A stretch of 64,000 bases of DNA from Eriocheir sinensis (Eukaryota > Arthropoda > Malacostraca > Decapoda > Varunidae), in the NCBI RefSeq assembly GCF_024679095.1, contig NC_066562.1, forward strand, positions 8,080,398 through 8,144,397. The letters run 5' to 3'. Positions within the stretch are counted from its first letter, which is position 1, and each line of letters opens with the position of its first letter. Below, piece after piece: positions 37,590 to 51,475 of the stretch. The notes under the pieces were generated by a model. That model was not told where the DNA came from and ran no database searches. It worked only from the letters and a program-made list of their open reading frames with translations. Position numbers and translations under genes: made by a program.

Positions 37590-38075
37590 TGATTAAGAAT
37601 GAAATTAAAGAAAATATGAATCACAGGAAACAACAAAAGAAAGAAAAAATGGAAAATGTAGGAAATCACAAAAAAAACGAAAATTATGTAGGAAAATGCA
37701 AAAGAAAAAGAAAAAAGAAAAAAATATAGGAAAATGCAAAAAAAGAGAAAAATGAAACTACAGGAAAATGGAAAAGAAAAACGAAAAATTAAAATATTGG
37801 AAAATGGAAAAAAATAAATAAATATTGGAAAATGGAAAAGAAAAAAAAAAGATGGAAATTGCAAACGAAAGAGAAAAAATGAAGAAAATGTAGGAAAACA
37901 ATAAGAAAAATGTAGGAAACAACAAAGAAAATAGAAAAATATGCAGGAAATGAAAAGAAAAAGAAGAAAAAGAACAATAATGCAGGAAACCACACAAAGG
38001 AGAAAGAGAAGAAAAATATGTAAGAAAATAAAAAAAAATCACAAAGAAAAGAAAAAAAAAGAAAAAAGAAAAGAT
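37590..38075. repeat. A-rich short-unit repeat
   Basis: AGGAAAATGCAAAAGAAAA and GGAAAATGGAAAAGAAAAA words recur about every 25-50 bp. Confidence 0.75.
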
Positions 38076-38201
38076 ATTAACCTCATCACACATTCGTAAT
38101 TACATCTATTAAACATTATTACACACATCATTAAGCATTACTGCCTTCTATTACATTACATTAACATAAATATTTACTACTATTACGGAATCAGTGTAGC
38201 A

Positions 38202-38245
38202 CAGTAGTAGTAGTGGTAGTAGTAGTAGTAGTTGTAATAGTAGAA

Positions 38246-38283
<38 letters not shown>
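38202..38283. repeat. (AGT)n microsatellite with interruptions
   Basis: TAGTAGTAGTGGTAGTAGTA then a clean AGT run to 38,283. Confidence 0.95.
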
Positions 38284-38284
<1 letters not shown>

Positions 38285-38559
38285 ATTCAAAATGGAAACA
38301 AAGAAACAAACAAAAACCTCAAAACAAAATCCACTACATAAAATCCCTTCACATAAATAACTTCCACAAATAAAAAAAACAAATAAATAAAAAAAATAAA
38401 AAATAAAAAAAAGTACCTCTCTTAATAGCCTTTCGCCTCTTAGCGTGCAAAACTACTTGAGGAATTCCGCGAAAAAATTCCATTCATTGCGAGTAAAAAA
38501 AAAAAAATTAATATGAAAATCTGGGTTCCATTTTATCTCCGACCACCTCTTCATAACCC

Positions 38560-38560
<1 letters not shown>
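38284..38560. other. A-rich non-coding segment
   Basis: AAAC/AAATA words. Nothing recognised. Confidence 0.4.
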
Positions 38561-38637
<77 letters not shown>

Positions 38638-38748
38638 CTTTCTTTCAAATTAATAGATCTCATTTTTTAACGGATTCTTTTGGCATATCTTGTTAAATTG
38701 CGTAATTGTCTGAGGTCATCATCTCTCTCTCTCTCTCTCTCTCTCTCG
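38561..38748. repeat. (GA)36 - core 2 - (CT)14 assembly
   Basis: GA at 38,561-38,632 and CT at 38,721-38,747 enclose 88 bp. The spacer reads CAAATTAATAGATCTCATTT, TAACGGATTCTTTTGGC and ATATCTTGTTAAATTGCGTA. It aligns with 26,858-26,935 (CAAATTAATTTATCTCATTT ... TATCTTGTTAAATTGCCTAA). Confidence 0.85.
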
Positions 38749-39110
38749 CTCTCGTCCTCATTCACCGCTTATTAAGATATTTCCATCCACTTCTTTTCAT
38801 GTTTTATCTCCTCTCCTCCCTCGTTTTTCTCTCATACTTTCCCCTCACATTTTTTCCTGATATATTTTTTTCCTCTTTTTTTCCCTCCCCTCGCGTCCCT
38901 CTCCTTCACTTCTTTTTGATTTAAGACATTTAGGGAAGCGTCATTAAGCGTTTATATATTTTTTTTTCAGTTTTAAATATTTTTGTTGAATTAATTGCTT
39001 TTCGTTTTCAAACTTATTTATCTATTTTTGTTTTCTTTCTCCTTCTTTCGTTCTCTTACTGTTTATGATGCTCTGTGTGTCTGTTTGTCTGTTGGTTTTG
39101 AAGGGAAAGG
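38749..39110. other. T-rich segment without recognised gene
   Basis: Pyrimidine-rich low-complexity DNA. No element landmark. Confidence 0.4.
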
Positions 39111-39268
39111 AAACAGGGAAAACAGAAGGAAAGGAAGAGAGGAAGAAGGAAAGGAAAGGAAGAAAAGAAGGAAGGATATTTAAGAAGAAAAGGAAGGAGG
39201 GAAAGAAAGTTGATAAGGAAGAAAAGGAAGGAAAAAAATAATAAAAAGGAAGGATCAGTAAAAGTTAT

Positions 39269-39317
<49 letters not shown>

Positions 39318-39385
39318 ACCTTCACGAAAATTACCTTAGAGACACATTTTTCAGTCTCTCCCTCATTCTGATACACTGTTATTGC

Positions 39386-39422
<37 letters not shown>
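39111..39422. repeat. GGAA-rich DNA, (CA)22 and (GT)19
   Basis: GGAAGAAAAGGAAGG words from 39,111, CA at 39,271-39,314 and GT at 39,384-39,422. The CA and GT runs are about 70 bp apart and complementary. Confidence 0.92.
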
Positions 39423-39426
<4 letters not shown>

Positions 39427-39719
39427 AGCAGTTGTAGGTATGTTAGCCTTAATAGAAGAGGAAAGATTCTCTCTCTCTCTCTCTTCCTTTTTTTCATTAT
39501 GCAGAGAGGAATCTATTTTTTCCCCTTCAATTCCAACCCAATTATTTTTTTCCTTTTTTTCCTTTGGTTGTTGGAGCGAGTTTTATTTCTTCATTTTTTC
39601 CTTTTTTTTCTTTTTTTCCTCGGGCTGAAATATGGATGAAATTTCTTTTGCCTTCTTAGATAAATATTTTCTCCCCTCCATTTTTTTTTCTTCCACTTAA
39701 ATTATGTATCGAGCTTCTT

Positions 39720-39764
39720 TTCCTTCTCCTCCCCCTTCTCCTCCTCCTCCTCCTCCTCCTTTTC

Positions 39765-39795
<31 letters not shown>

Positions 39796-39900
39796 CATAT
39801 TTTTTCTCATATGTCTCATCTCTCACCTCCTGTCTTCCTCCTCTTCGTTTTCCTTTACAATCTCTTCCTCCTCCTCCTCCTCCTCCTCCTCCTCCTCACC
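39720..39900. repeat. (CTC)n, (CT)11 and (CTC)n runs
   Basis: CTC near 39,728-39,760, CT at 39,772-39,795 and CTC at 39,866-39,898. Confidence 0.92.
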
Positions 39901-39924
39901 TCCCCTTAATAGAGGTAGCAAGTC

Positions 39925-40173
39925 TAGCGGAAGGAGGAGGAGGAAGAAAAAACTCGAGATCAGAAAGAAGCGAAGAGGGAAAAGGAAAGAGAAAATAGAA
40001 AAGGAGAATGGTGGAAGGAACGAAAAGGGAGGATAAAGAACGTGGAAGGAAGGGAGAGAGGAACGGAAAAGGCAATAAAGAGAGGGAAAAAAGAAAGAAG
40101 AGAAAAAGGGGGAAAGAAAGAAGGAAGAGGGAAGGGAAAGAAAGGAAAGGAAACGGATGAAGGGGAAGGAGGC

Positions 40174-40257
<84 letters not shown>
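39925..40257. repeat. Purine-rich DNA ending in (GA)40
   Basis: GGAAAGAGAAAATAG-type words, then GA at 40,178-40,257. Confidence 0.92.
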
Positions 40258-40260
<3 letters not shown>

Positions 40261-40330
40261 GTTATTTTCTGCCTCTTACTTTACCTTTTCTCTTTTTTTC
40301 TTTTTTTCTTTCTTTTCTGGTCACTCATAT

Positions 40331-40354
40331 TTAGTAGCAGTAGTAGTTGTTGTT

Positions 40355-40394
<40 letters not shown>

Positions 40395-40412
40395 CAGCAG
40401 GAAAGATAATAA

Positions 40413-40480
<68 letters not shown>
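40331..40480. repeat. (AGT)n and (AAT)24 microsatellites
   Basis: AGT with TGT interruptions at 40,331-40,397 and AAT at 40,409-40,480. Confidence 0.95.
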
Positions 40481-40561
40481 TAATAAATATTCAGTTGAGG
40501 CAGGTCAGATGTGTTATGGCAGACAGGTGTGATGCCACGCCTTTTAGTCTAATTGAAGGTG

Positions 40562-40608
40562 TATCTCTCTCTCTCTCTCTCTCTCTCATTCTTTTCGTAT
40601 TCGTCGAT

Positions 40609-40681
<73 letters not shown>

Positions 40682-40763
40682 ACGCACGAAAAACAACTCT
40701 TGCAGAAATTTTAAAAGCTTGGAATACATTTTTTGATCAGCGTTTTCATGGATGACTGACTTG

Positions 40764-40817
<54 letters not shown>
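40562..40817. repeat. (CT)13 ... (GA)33 ... (GT)27 cluster
   Basis: CT at 40,562-40,587, GA at 40,613-40,679 and GT at 40,764-40,817. The 25-bp spacer between CT and GA would be the loop of a hairpin. Confidence 0.94.
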
Positions 40818-40818
<1 letters not shown>

Positions 40819-41045
40819 TGTCTGTATCTGTCAACTTCGCTAATGACTTAATACCCGAACTCCATTTTTTTTATCTGATTGGCTGTCATTAGCGAGTCGC
40901 GATGAGTTCCCGTCAGTAATGGAAGCCTGGAATTATGGATCAGCGCCGTGGCTGCCTATCTCGCTCCCTCCCTCCCGTCCTCCTCGCTCCCTCTCATCTC
41001 CTGCGTCCCTTCTGCTCGTGTTGGAAAGTACATAGGTGGGAGTTG
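40818..41045. other. Non-repetitive segment without recognised gene
   Basis: Mixed composition, GC-richer than its surroundings around 40,950-41,020. No splice-supported exon found. Confidence 0.4.
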
Positions 41046-41640
41046 TTTTCGCTTTTTTTCTTTTTTCTTTTTTTCATTGTTTTTAATTTTGTTTCATCTT
41101 TTTTCATATTATTTCTTTTTTTCATTTTTATTTCATCTTTTTTTTCATTTCATCTTTTTCATCGTTTCATTTTTTTGTATTTTTCATCTTTTTTTCATCC
41201 TATTTCATTTTTTTTTTCATTTTTATTTCTTCTTTTTTTCGTTTTATTTCGTTTTTCATTTTGTTTCACTTCACTTCACTATTCTGTTTTACTTCACTTC
41301 ACTTCACTTTTCTTTACCTCATTAATTTTGTTTTGTTTATTTAATTTCATTTCGTTTAGTGTCTTTTTTTCGTTTCTCATTTTTTTTTTCCCTTATTTTA
41401 ACTTTTCTTCGTTTTTCACTTATTTAATTTTGTTTTTCATGTATTTTTTTTTTCATACCAGTATTTTTTCGTTTTTCAGTTTTTTTTGTTTGTTTGTTTG
41501 TTTTCATATATATCAGTATTTTTTCGTTTATCATTTCATTTTTTAACCTGTTTTATGTCATTTTATTAGTATCTTTTTATCCATTTCATTTCATTTCATT
41601 TCATTCAGTCATCTCATATCGCATCATTTTTTTACTAATC
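41046..41640. repeat. T-rich (TTTCATTTT)n degenerate repeat
   Basis: TTTTTTCATTTTTATTTC and TTCACTTCACTTCACTT words dominate. Confidence 0.8.
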
Positions 41641-42190
41641 AGGAAAAGAAATAAGTGGAAAAAAAAGTTTCAAGTGGATTTATTGTCAAGGAAGGAAGCA
41701 AAAAAAATGATCAGTGGAATTATGAACTATTTTCAAACTTTTTCTTTACTTTTTTTGCTACAGAAAGCTGCTGCCGTTTGTCCCACGGGAGGATCAACGA
41801 GAATTTATATACTTCTTTTTTTTTTTTATTCCTTTTTCTTACTCGTGAATTTATTGGCAAAAGGGGAAATATTTTGTCATGAGAGAAGATTATAGTTTTT
41901 CTTTGTATTATATTTATGTATGTGTAATTTATCTTGCTGGATTTACTTGGATTTGAATTAGTTTTTATTTTTGTGTGTGTGAATTTATTGCGAAAAGAAG
42001 AGGGGGAAGTTCAGTCGTGGGAGGAAGTTTTGATCATAGTAATTGTATTGTAACTATTCTTATATATATTTACCTAATACTTGATTCTTCTTTTTTAACT
42101 TAATTGAGAGAAATGGAAGAAAAATTACCATATATATTTTTACCTCACATTTGTTTCCCGATTCTGCAACTTCATAGCCAGAAATTGGAG
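41641..42190. repeat. Very degenerate repeat with GAATTTATTG landmark
   Basis: AAGTGGATTTATTGTCAAGG, CGTGAATTTATTGGCAAAAG and GTGAATTTATTGCGAAAAG recur, and again as CATGAATTTATTTTCTTGC near 42,738. No gene. Confidence 0.5.
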
Positions 42191-42575
42191 AAAACTACCT
42201 TCATTTTTGTGTTGTTGTTTTTTTCATGTTTTTTTTCCGTTCATTTCACATCATTTCACTTCACTCAGCTTCACTTCACTTCGCCCAACATTTTTTTTTC
42301 TTTTCTTTATATACTTCATTTGATTTTACTTCATTTTTCATCCATTTCAGTTTTTTCGTGTTTTTTTTATTTCCTTTCACTTCATTTCACATCATTTCAC
42401 TTCACTTTGCTTCACTTCACTTCGCCCTACTTTTTTTTTCTTTTCTTTATGTACTTCATTTAACTTTACTTCATTTTTCATCTATCTCAGTTTTTTTTCA
42501 CTTCCCTCCCCTTCACTTTATCCTTACTTCCCTTCATCTCATCTCATTCACTTCATCCCATATCGCATCATTTTT
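42191..42575. repeat. 141-bp T-rich tandem repeat, 2-3 copies
   Basis: CATTTCACATCATTTCACTT at 42,242 and 42,383. Each is followed by GCTTCACTTCACTTCGCCC, a T-run and TTTATATACTTCATTTGA or a close variant. Confidence 0.9.
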
Positions 42576-42900
42576 TTACTCGGCAGCTTTTATTTCCTTA
42601 TCTTTTTCCGGACTTTTTTTGGGCAAGAAGTGGACGAAAAAACGATATTGACACGGAAATCGCATGTTATCTTTTTTGGGGGGTTTCCTCGCGCCTCCCG
42701 TCATGCAGGAAGGTGTGATTGGCTCCATTTGAAGAACATGAATTTATTTTCTTGCAAATTTATCGCCGGAAATGGAAGCAAAAATTGAGTTATCGCGGAA
42801 AGTCCATCATTTATTTTTTTTCGCATATTTTGACGAATGAAGTACACCTTTTTTTGTTTGTTTGTTTGTTTGTTTGTTTTTTACTTGCGAATTTTGGAGT
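42576..42900. other. Mixed T-rich segment
   Basis: Contains (GTTT)n at about 42,856-42,878. Nothing else recognised. Confidence 0.4.
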
Positions 42901-43235
42901 TAAGAAGGAAAAGTGATAAAGAAGGAAGGAAACAAAGGAAAAAAGTGGTCGAGAGGAAGAAAATTTAGAAGAAAAGGAAAGAAAAAAAAGAAGAAAAGAC
43001 ATGGAGAATGGAGAGAAAGGAAGGAAGGAAGAAAGGAAAGAGAAAGAAACAAAGAGAGGAAGAAAATAGAGAGGAAGGAAGTTTGGAAGAAAAGGAGAGA
43101 AAGAAAAAAAGAAAAGACATGGAGAATGGAAAGAAAGGAAGAAAGGAAGAAGAAAAGAGAAAGAAACCAAAGAGAGGAAGGAAGGAAAGAAGGAAAGAGA
43201 AAAAAAACAAAGATAGAAAGGAAGGAAGGAGAGAC
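42901..43235. repeat. 119-bp purine-rich tandem repeat, 2 copies
   Basis: AAGACATGGAGAATGGAGAG at about 42,995 and AAGACATGGAGAATGGAAAG at about 43,114 begin matching GGAAGAAAG blocks. Confidence 0.88.
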
Positions 43236-44170
<935 letters not shown>

Positions 44171-44245
44171 AATAAAGAAATAAGACATAAAATGGAAAAG
44201 ATTAAAAACCGAAGAAGGAAAAGAAAAAGAAAACTCAGAAAATAA

Positions 44246-45330
<1,085 letters not shown>

Positions 45331-45399
<69 letters not shown>

Positions 45400-45454
45400 C
45401 CCAAGGGAAGATGCAAGTCAAGCGAAAAATGGCTTCGAGTGTTGCGTGTGTTGC

Positions 45455-45523
<69 letters not shown>

Positions 45524-45593
45524 CATTGCAACAGTATATGAAAAAAGAAAAACTGTCAAAATTATCAGTAACAAAAATATATGAAAGTACAAA

Positions 45594-45628
<35 letters not shown>
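45331..45628. repeat. (GA)32, (GT)18, (AGT)n and (CAT)11 microsatellites
   Basis: GA at 45,331-45,395, GT at 45,457-45,493 adjoining AGT at 45,495-45,523, and CAT at 45,594-45,628. Confidence 0.95.
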
Positions 45629-45726
45629 ACATTCCAACATTCTTCATTGATTATCGACACACCACCGCTCCCCTTCCTCTCCTCCCTCCCCCTCACCTTC
45701 CCTCCCCCTCTGCTAAGGTGTGCAAC

Positions 45727-45760
45727 CAGGTGTACTAATTAGCGGGGGAGACAAACAGGT
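45727..45760 (+). promoter_or_regulatory. E-box plus TAATTAGCG composite site
   Basis: CAGGTG at 45,727, TAATTAGCG at 45,736 and a second CAGGTG at about 45,755. The same pair of motifs is adjacent at 5,119-5,133 and 53,361-53,389. Regulatory meaning is inference. Confidence 0.3.
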
Positions 45761-45771
45761 GCTCGCCGCTA

Positions 45772-46235
45772 GGAGGAGGAGGAGGAGGAGGAGGAAGAAA
45801 AACGAATAGGATAAAGGAGGCAGAGATGAAAAGGGAGGAGAGGGGAGGAGGAGGAGTGGAAAGAGGAGGAGGAGGAGAAAGAGGAAAAGGAAGAGGAAGA
45901 GGAAAATAAAACAGAGGAAAAGGAAAAGAAAGAGGAAGAGGAGGAGAAAAAGAAAGAGATGGAAGAGGAAATAGAAGGAGGAGGAGGAGAACAGTAAGGA
46001 GAAAAGGCAGAAGAGAAGAAGAAGAAGAAGAAGAAGGAAAGGAGAGCTAAAAGAAACAATAGAAGAAAAAAGTAAGAAGAAGAAAAAGAAGAACAAGAAC
46101 ATCAACAACAAGAACAAGGAGGAGGAAGAAGAGAGAGAAGGAAAGAATGGAGAGAAGGAGGAAAAAAAGTAAGGAGGAGGAGGAAAAGAAGTAAGGAGGA
46201 GGAGGAGGAGAAGGAGGAGGAAGAGGCAACAGACA
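45772..46235. repeat. (GGA)n/(GAA)n-rich polypurine block
   Basis: GGAGGAGGAGGAGGAGGAGG at 45,774, GAAGAAGAAGAAGAAG at 46,016 and similar runs. Confidence 0.88.
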
Positions 46236-46590
46236 GCAAGCATTGATTTACTGACGAAACTTTTTGGCCTAAACTGAGATTTGTTACTTTTTGTTACTCG
46301 GAACTTTGCAGGTGTGAAGAATGTTTTGACTATCCTACTTTCCCGCTCTTTTCCTCCTCCTTTCCTCCTCTTTTTCTCTCTTTTTGCAGTCGTCTCCTTC
46401 AATCTTATCGCGAGAGAGAGAGAGAGAGGGAGCAGGAGGGAGAGAGTTTTTTTCTTCCTCTTTTTTCTCCTCATGCTATTTTCTTTCTTTTTTCTTCTTT
46501 TGTCCTCTTTTTTGCCTTCAAGATCACACGTCAGGGTCACGATTTATTGCCACGCGGAGATAAGGAATTACTTTTGTCTCTCCTTTCTTT
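46236..46590. other. Mixed segment without recognised gene
   Basis: Short GA at about 46,412-46,427, otherwise T-rich. No exon supported. Confidence 0.4.
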
Positions 46591-46900
46591 GTGGCGAAGA
46601 GGAGAAGAGGAGGAGGAGGAGGAGGAGGGAAGAGGGGATAGGAGGAGGAGGATAGTTGAAGGCCTTCTTGTAATAGCTTAGTTGGGAAGAGGAGGAGGAG
46701 GAGGAGGAGGAGGAGGAGGTGCAATGGAGGAAACAAGAAGAGACAAGAAAAAGAGAAAAAGAAGGTCGCTAGAAATCAAGGCCTTTTAGAATTGGTAAAA
46801 AGTCACCAATATTTCCTCCTTCAATAGTTAGCGATTTAAGAGGAGGAGAAGGAAGAGGAAGAGGAGGAGGAAGAGGAAAAGAAGGAGGAATCTGAGTTAT
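46591..46900. repeat. (GGA)n-rich blocks
   Basis: GGA repeats at about 46,608-46,630, 46,690-46,720 and 46,840-46,890. Confidence 0.88.
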
Positions 46901-46980
46901 TTCATCCCAGAAACTGAGGAAAAAGGAATAAAAAGGAAAAATATAAGAAATTACCTTAGTTTATAGATGATACAAGAGTA

Positions 46981-46981
<1 letters not shown>

Positions 46982-47046
<65 letters not shown>

Positions 47047-47080
47047 ACCTCTCACAAATCCACGTTTCTTTCACCCTCTC

Positions 47081-47153
<73 letters not shown>

Positions 47154-47270
47154 CCTTAAGATGAATCGGTGGACATTTTTCCCTCTGTCTGGTTATCGAA
47201 CTTGGGGTCCTTGGAATGCAAGTCGACTATGGCAACCGATCCACCAACGTTTCGGTTTCTTTATACAGTC

Positions 47271-47335
<65 letters not shown>
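46982..47335. repeat. (GT)31, (CA)34 and (GA)30 cluster
   Basis: GT at 46,982-47,043, CA at 47,083-47,151 and GA at 47,275-47,335. GT and CA arms 40 bp apart form a large potential hairpin. The unique stretch 47,152-47,274 shows no gene. Confidence 0.95.
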
Positions 47336-47339
<4 letters not shown>

Positions 47340-47565
47340 TTGCTTGGAACGAGTCACATCAATTTCGAGGCAAAAGTTTTCTTCGTCTCCCAACCAGTTC
47401 GAAACCCGTTCAGCCGTGATTCACAAGTGTTCATTCAGGCTTCGGATAGCGCGTTCGAAGCTTCAAACTCTTATTCTTAGTGTTATTTCTTATTTTTTAT
47501 TGTTTTTTTATTGTTAATTTTTGTTTTGTTTTCTTTTTTGGTTTGTTTAAAGTGTAAGTCTGTAT
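47336..47565. other. Short non-repetitive segment
   Basis: Mixed then T-rich. No gene recognised. Confidence 0.4.
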
Positions 47566-48540
47566 CTCTCCCCTTCTCTCTACTTTCTATCTCATCCCCA
47601 TCTTTTCTTTTCCTTCCCTTCCCTTTCCTTCCCTTACCTTTCTCCTCCCTTTTTCCTCACCTTATCTTACCTGTCCTCACCTTCCCTTTCCTTTTGTTAC
47701 CTCTTCCTTCCCTTTCCCTTTCTTCCCTTACCTTCCCTTCCCTTTCCTTCCCTTACCTTCCTTACTTTTCCTTCCCTTCCCCTTCCTTCCCTTACCTTTC
47801 CTTTAGTCATCCCTTTCCTTCCCTTCCCCTTCTTTCCCTAACCCTCCCTTACCATTCCTTACCTTCCCTTTCCTTCCTCTTCCTTCCCTTACCTTCCTCC
47901 TCCTTCCCTTACTTTCCAATACCTTTCCTTCCCTTCCCTTATCTTCCCTTACCTTCCCCTCCCTTCCCTTCCCTTCCCCTTCCTTCCCCTTCCATTCCTT
48001 ACCTACCCTTTTCTTTCCTTACCTTCCCTTACCTTCCCTAACCTTCCCTTACCTTCCCCTTACCTTTCCTTACCTGCCCTCACCTTCCTTTCACTTCACT
48101 GGCTCATTAATATTTTCCTCAAAGGTAATTAGTTATGTCCCTAAGATAAGGCGCACATCACGTCACCTGACCCTTCTCTCGTGACCTTTCCTCTCCTTTA
48201 CCTTCCTTTCCTTACGTTACTTTCCCTTCCCTTACACTCCTTTCCCTTCCCTTCATCTTTCCCTTCCTTTATATTCCTCTCCACTGACTTCTCTCCTTTT
48301 CATATTCCTTCTCATTCCTTGTTTTCCTTCCCTTCCCTTCCTTCCATATACTTCCCTTTCCTTCTTACCTTCGTCTTTCCCTTCATCCTTACCTTCGTCC
48401 TCTCTTTCTTTCCTTTCTTTTATCTTCCTTTCCTTTCGTTACTTTCCCTCCCCATACACTCCTTTCCCTTCTCTTTATCTTTCCCTTCATCCTTACCTTC
48501 GTTCTTACCTTCGTCCTTACCTTCGTCCTTGGTCCGTGTT
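47566..48540. repeat. (CCTTCCCTTA)n pyrimidine-rich array
   Basis: CCTTCCCTTACCTTCC and CCCTTCCCTTCCTTCCC words with 5- and 10-bp periodicity run to 48,090. After a 90-bp unique gap they resume with longer units (CTTTCCCTTCATCCTTACC, CCTTCGTCCTTACC) to 48,530. Confidence 0.88.
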
Positions 48541-49414
<874 letters not shown>

Positions 49415-49457
49415 GACAACACAACACAGGTGGTCGCCGCTTCAAACAGGTGTAGCA

Positions 49458-49736
49458 TTTTTTTTTTTTTTTTTATATATACTCACAAACCTGGACTTTT
49501 TTTCTTTTCTTTTTCTTTTCCTTAACCATTTTTTTCTTTTTCTTTAACACTTATGTATCACTTTGTATCACTTTTTTCTTCTTTAAATATTCTTAATGTG
49601 CTTCATTTTTTTTTCTTTTTCTTTCTTTCCACAAACCTAAAGACTTTATTCATTTACAACTCTTTATTGATTTATATTTATTTTTATTCATTTTATTTTA
49701 TTTCATTTTATCTTACTTTATTTATTTTATTTTATT

Positions 49737-49771
<35 letters not shown>

Positions 49772-49860
49772 TTTTTTTGTCTTTTTATGCACCAGCTCTG
49801 ACCTGAGAATTTATTATCAGCAATCCGCCATATTTTTTTTTTTTATTTATTTTATTTTTT
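49458..49860. repeat. Poly-T and (TTTA)n low-complexity DNA
   Basis: T17 at 49,458, then TTTTATTTTATTT words and a clean TTTA/ATTT tetranucleotide run at about 49,736-49,772. Confidence 0.9.
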
Positions 49861-49867
49861 TTTGCTT

Positions 49868-50134
49868 CCCTACCTGTCCCCTCTCATACAAACGTCTCTA
49901 ACATTTCTTCGCATTCCCTCTTACATTCAAACGTTTCTGATCCTTTTTTCACTATTCCTCTCCTTTCCAAACGTATTTTCATTAACAATTTAATACACAA
50001 ACTCAAAATTACTTTAAAAACACTACTCACATTTTTTCTATTCACTCTTCGTTACAATTTCCCTACCTGTCCCCTCTCATACAAACGTCTCTAACATTTC
50101 TTAGCATTCCCTCTTACATTCAAACGTTTCAGGT
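49868..50134. repeat. 193-bp spaced direct duplication
   Basis: CCCTACCTGTCCCCTCTCAT then ACAAACGTCTCTAACATTTC and CATTCCCTCTTACATTCAAA occurs at 49,868 and 50,061 with one or two differences. The intervening 120 bp contains further CAAACGT words. Confidence 0.92.
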
Positions 50135-50289
50135 GAAGACTTTCCACAACACAACCTCCTAATCGCTTTTTAAACTTTAGCGGGTTTCGAACTGGTGACC
50201 GGAAAACCAGCTGCACCTTTGAGCCTTTTGCAGGAGTGTCAAAGAACCAGAAAAAGGATTAAGCTGGAAGAGGGTTGAAGTGCCGAGCG

Positions 50290-51420
50290 AGAAAAAGGAA
50301 TTAGGCAAATGAAAGAAGAGAGAGAGAGAGAAGCGAGGGAATGGAGGAAGAGGAGAGAGAGGAGGTAAAGGAAGGAGAGGGAGAGAGAGGGGGAAGGGAA
50401 GGGAAGGAGAGAGAGAGAAGCGAGGGAGTGGAGGAAGAGTTAGAGGAGGTAAAGGAAGGAGAGGGAGAGAGAGGGAAGGGAAGGAGAGAGAGAAGGGAGG
50501 AAAGAAAAATAATTAAGCAAAGAGGTTTGGGTAATAGAGCAGGGAAGGAGTGGTGGGTCAGGTCATAAGGGGAGCTTAGGTCAGAAGGGAAAGGAAAGGG
50601 AAGGGAAGGAAATGCAATAGAACTAAAGGGAAAGGAAGGGAAGGGAAGGGAAAGGCATAGTACGATTGGACAGGGAAAGAAAGGAAAAGGAAAAGTAATA
50701 TAGGTAAAAATAAAACCAAAAAAGGAAAGGAAAAGAAAGAGGAGGAAATGGAAGAGAAGGAATAGAAAGGAAAAAAGAAACGGGAAAAACAGGAATGGAA
50801 AGGAAGAGAAATAGAAAAAAGAAATAAGAGGAAAGAAAATATAGAAAAGGAAAGTGGAGGGAAAAAAAGGGAGAGAAGAGAGGGAAACGAAAGGAAGAGG
50901 AGGAAATGGAAGAGCAGGAAAAAGAAATGACAGAGAAGGGAAAAATAAAGAAAAGAGAAGGAATAGAAAGGAAAAACAGAAACGGGAAAGACAGGAAAGG
51001 AAAGGAAAGGGAAGGGAAAGGAAAGAAAGAGAAAAAAAGAAATGAGAGGAAAGGAAATGTAGGAAAAGGGAAGTGGAATGGAAAAAAAGGGAGAGAAGAG
51101 AAGGAAAAAAAGGGAGAGAAGAGAAGGAAAAAAAGGGAGAGAAGAAAAGGAAAAGAAAGGAAGAGGAGGAAATGGAAAAGCAGGAAAAAGAAATGGCGGA
51201 AAGGAAAGAAAAATAAAGAAAAGACAAGGAATAGAAAGGAAAAACAAAAATGTGAAAGGCAGAAAAGGAAAGGAAAGAGAAGGGAAAGGAAGAGAAAGAA
51301 AAAAAATAAGAGGAAAGAAAATATAAAAAGAGGAAGTGGAAGAAGAAAAAAAGCGAGGGAAGGGAAGGGACAGAATTAAGATACGGATTATGTTACGGAA
51401 GGGAAGGGAATGCCGAGTAA
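50290..51420. repeat. Polypurine block with 88-bp and 269-bp tandem repeats
   Basis: GAAGCGAGGGAATGGAGGAA recurs 88 bp apart (about 50,330 and 50,418). GAGGAGGAAATGGAAGAGCA recurs at about 50,896 and 51,165 with matching 270-bp flanks, and an older copy lies near 50,730. The charged Lys/Glu/Arg open frames reflect base composition. Confidence 0.88.
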
Positions 51421-51475
51421 GAGGGTTGGAATCTACGCTAAATCTTCTTCATGCTCCACTTTAGACTTTTTCATA

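Noticed and set aside
36908..37993. 361-codon minus-strand Phe/Ser-rich frame
   Set aside because: Read from GA- and A-rich tandem repeats. No domain or codon bias.
50180..50235. Possible tRNA gene or SINE head on the minus strand (CCAGTTCGAAACCC)
   Set aside because: The B-box match is partial, no A-box at proper spacing, and the arms do not fold into a tRNA.
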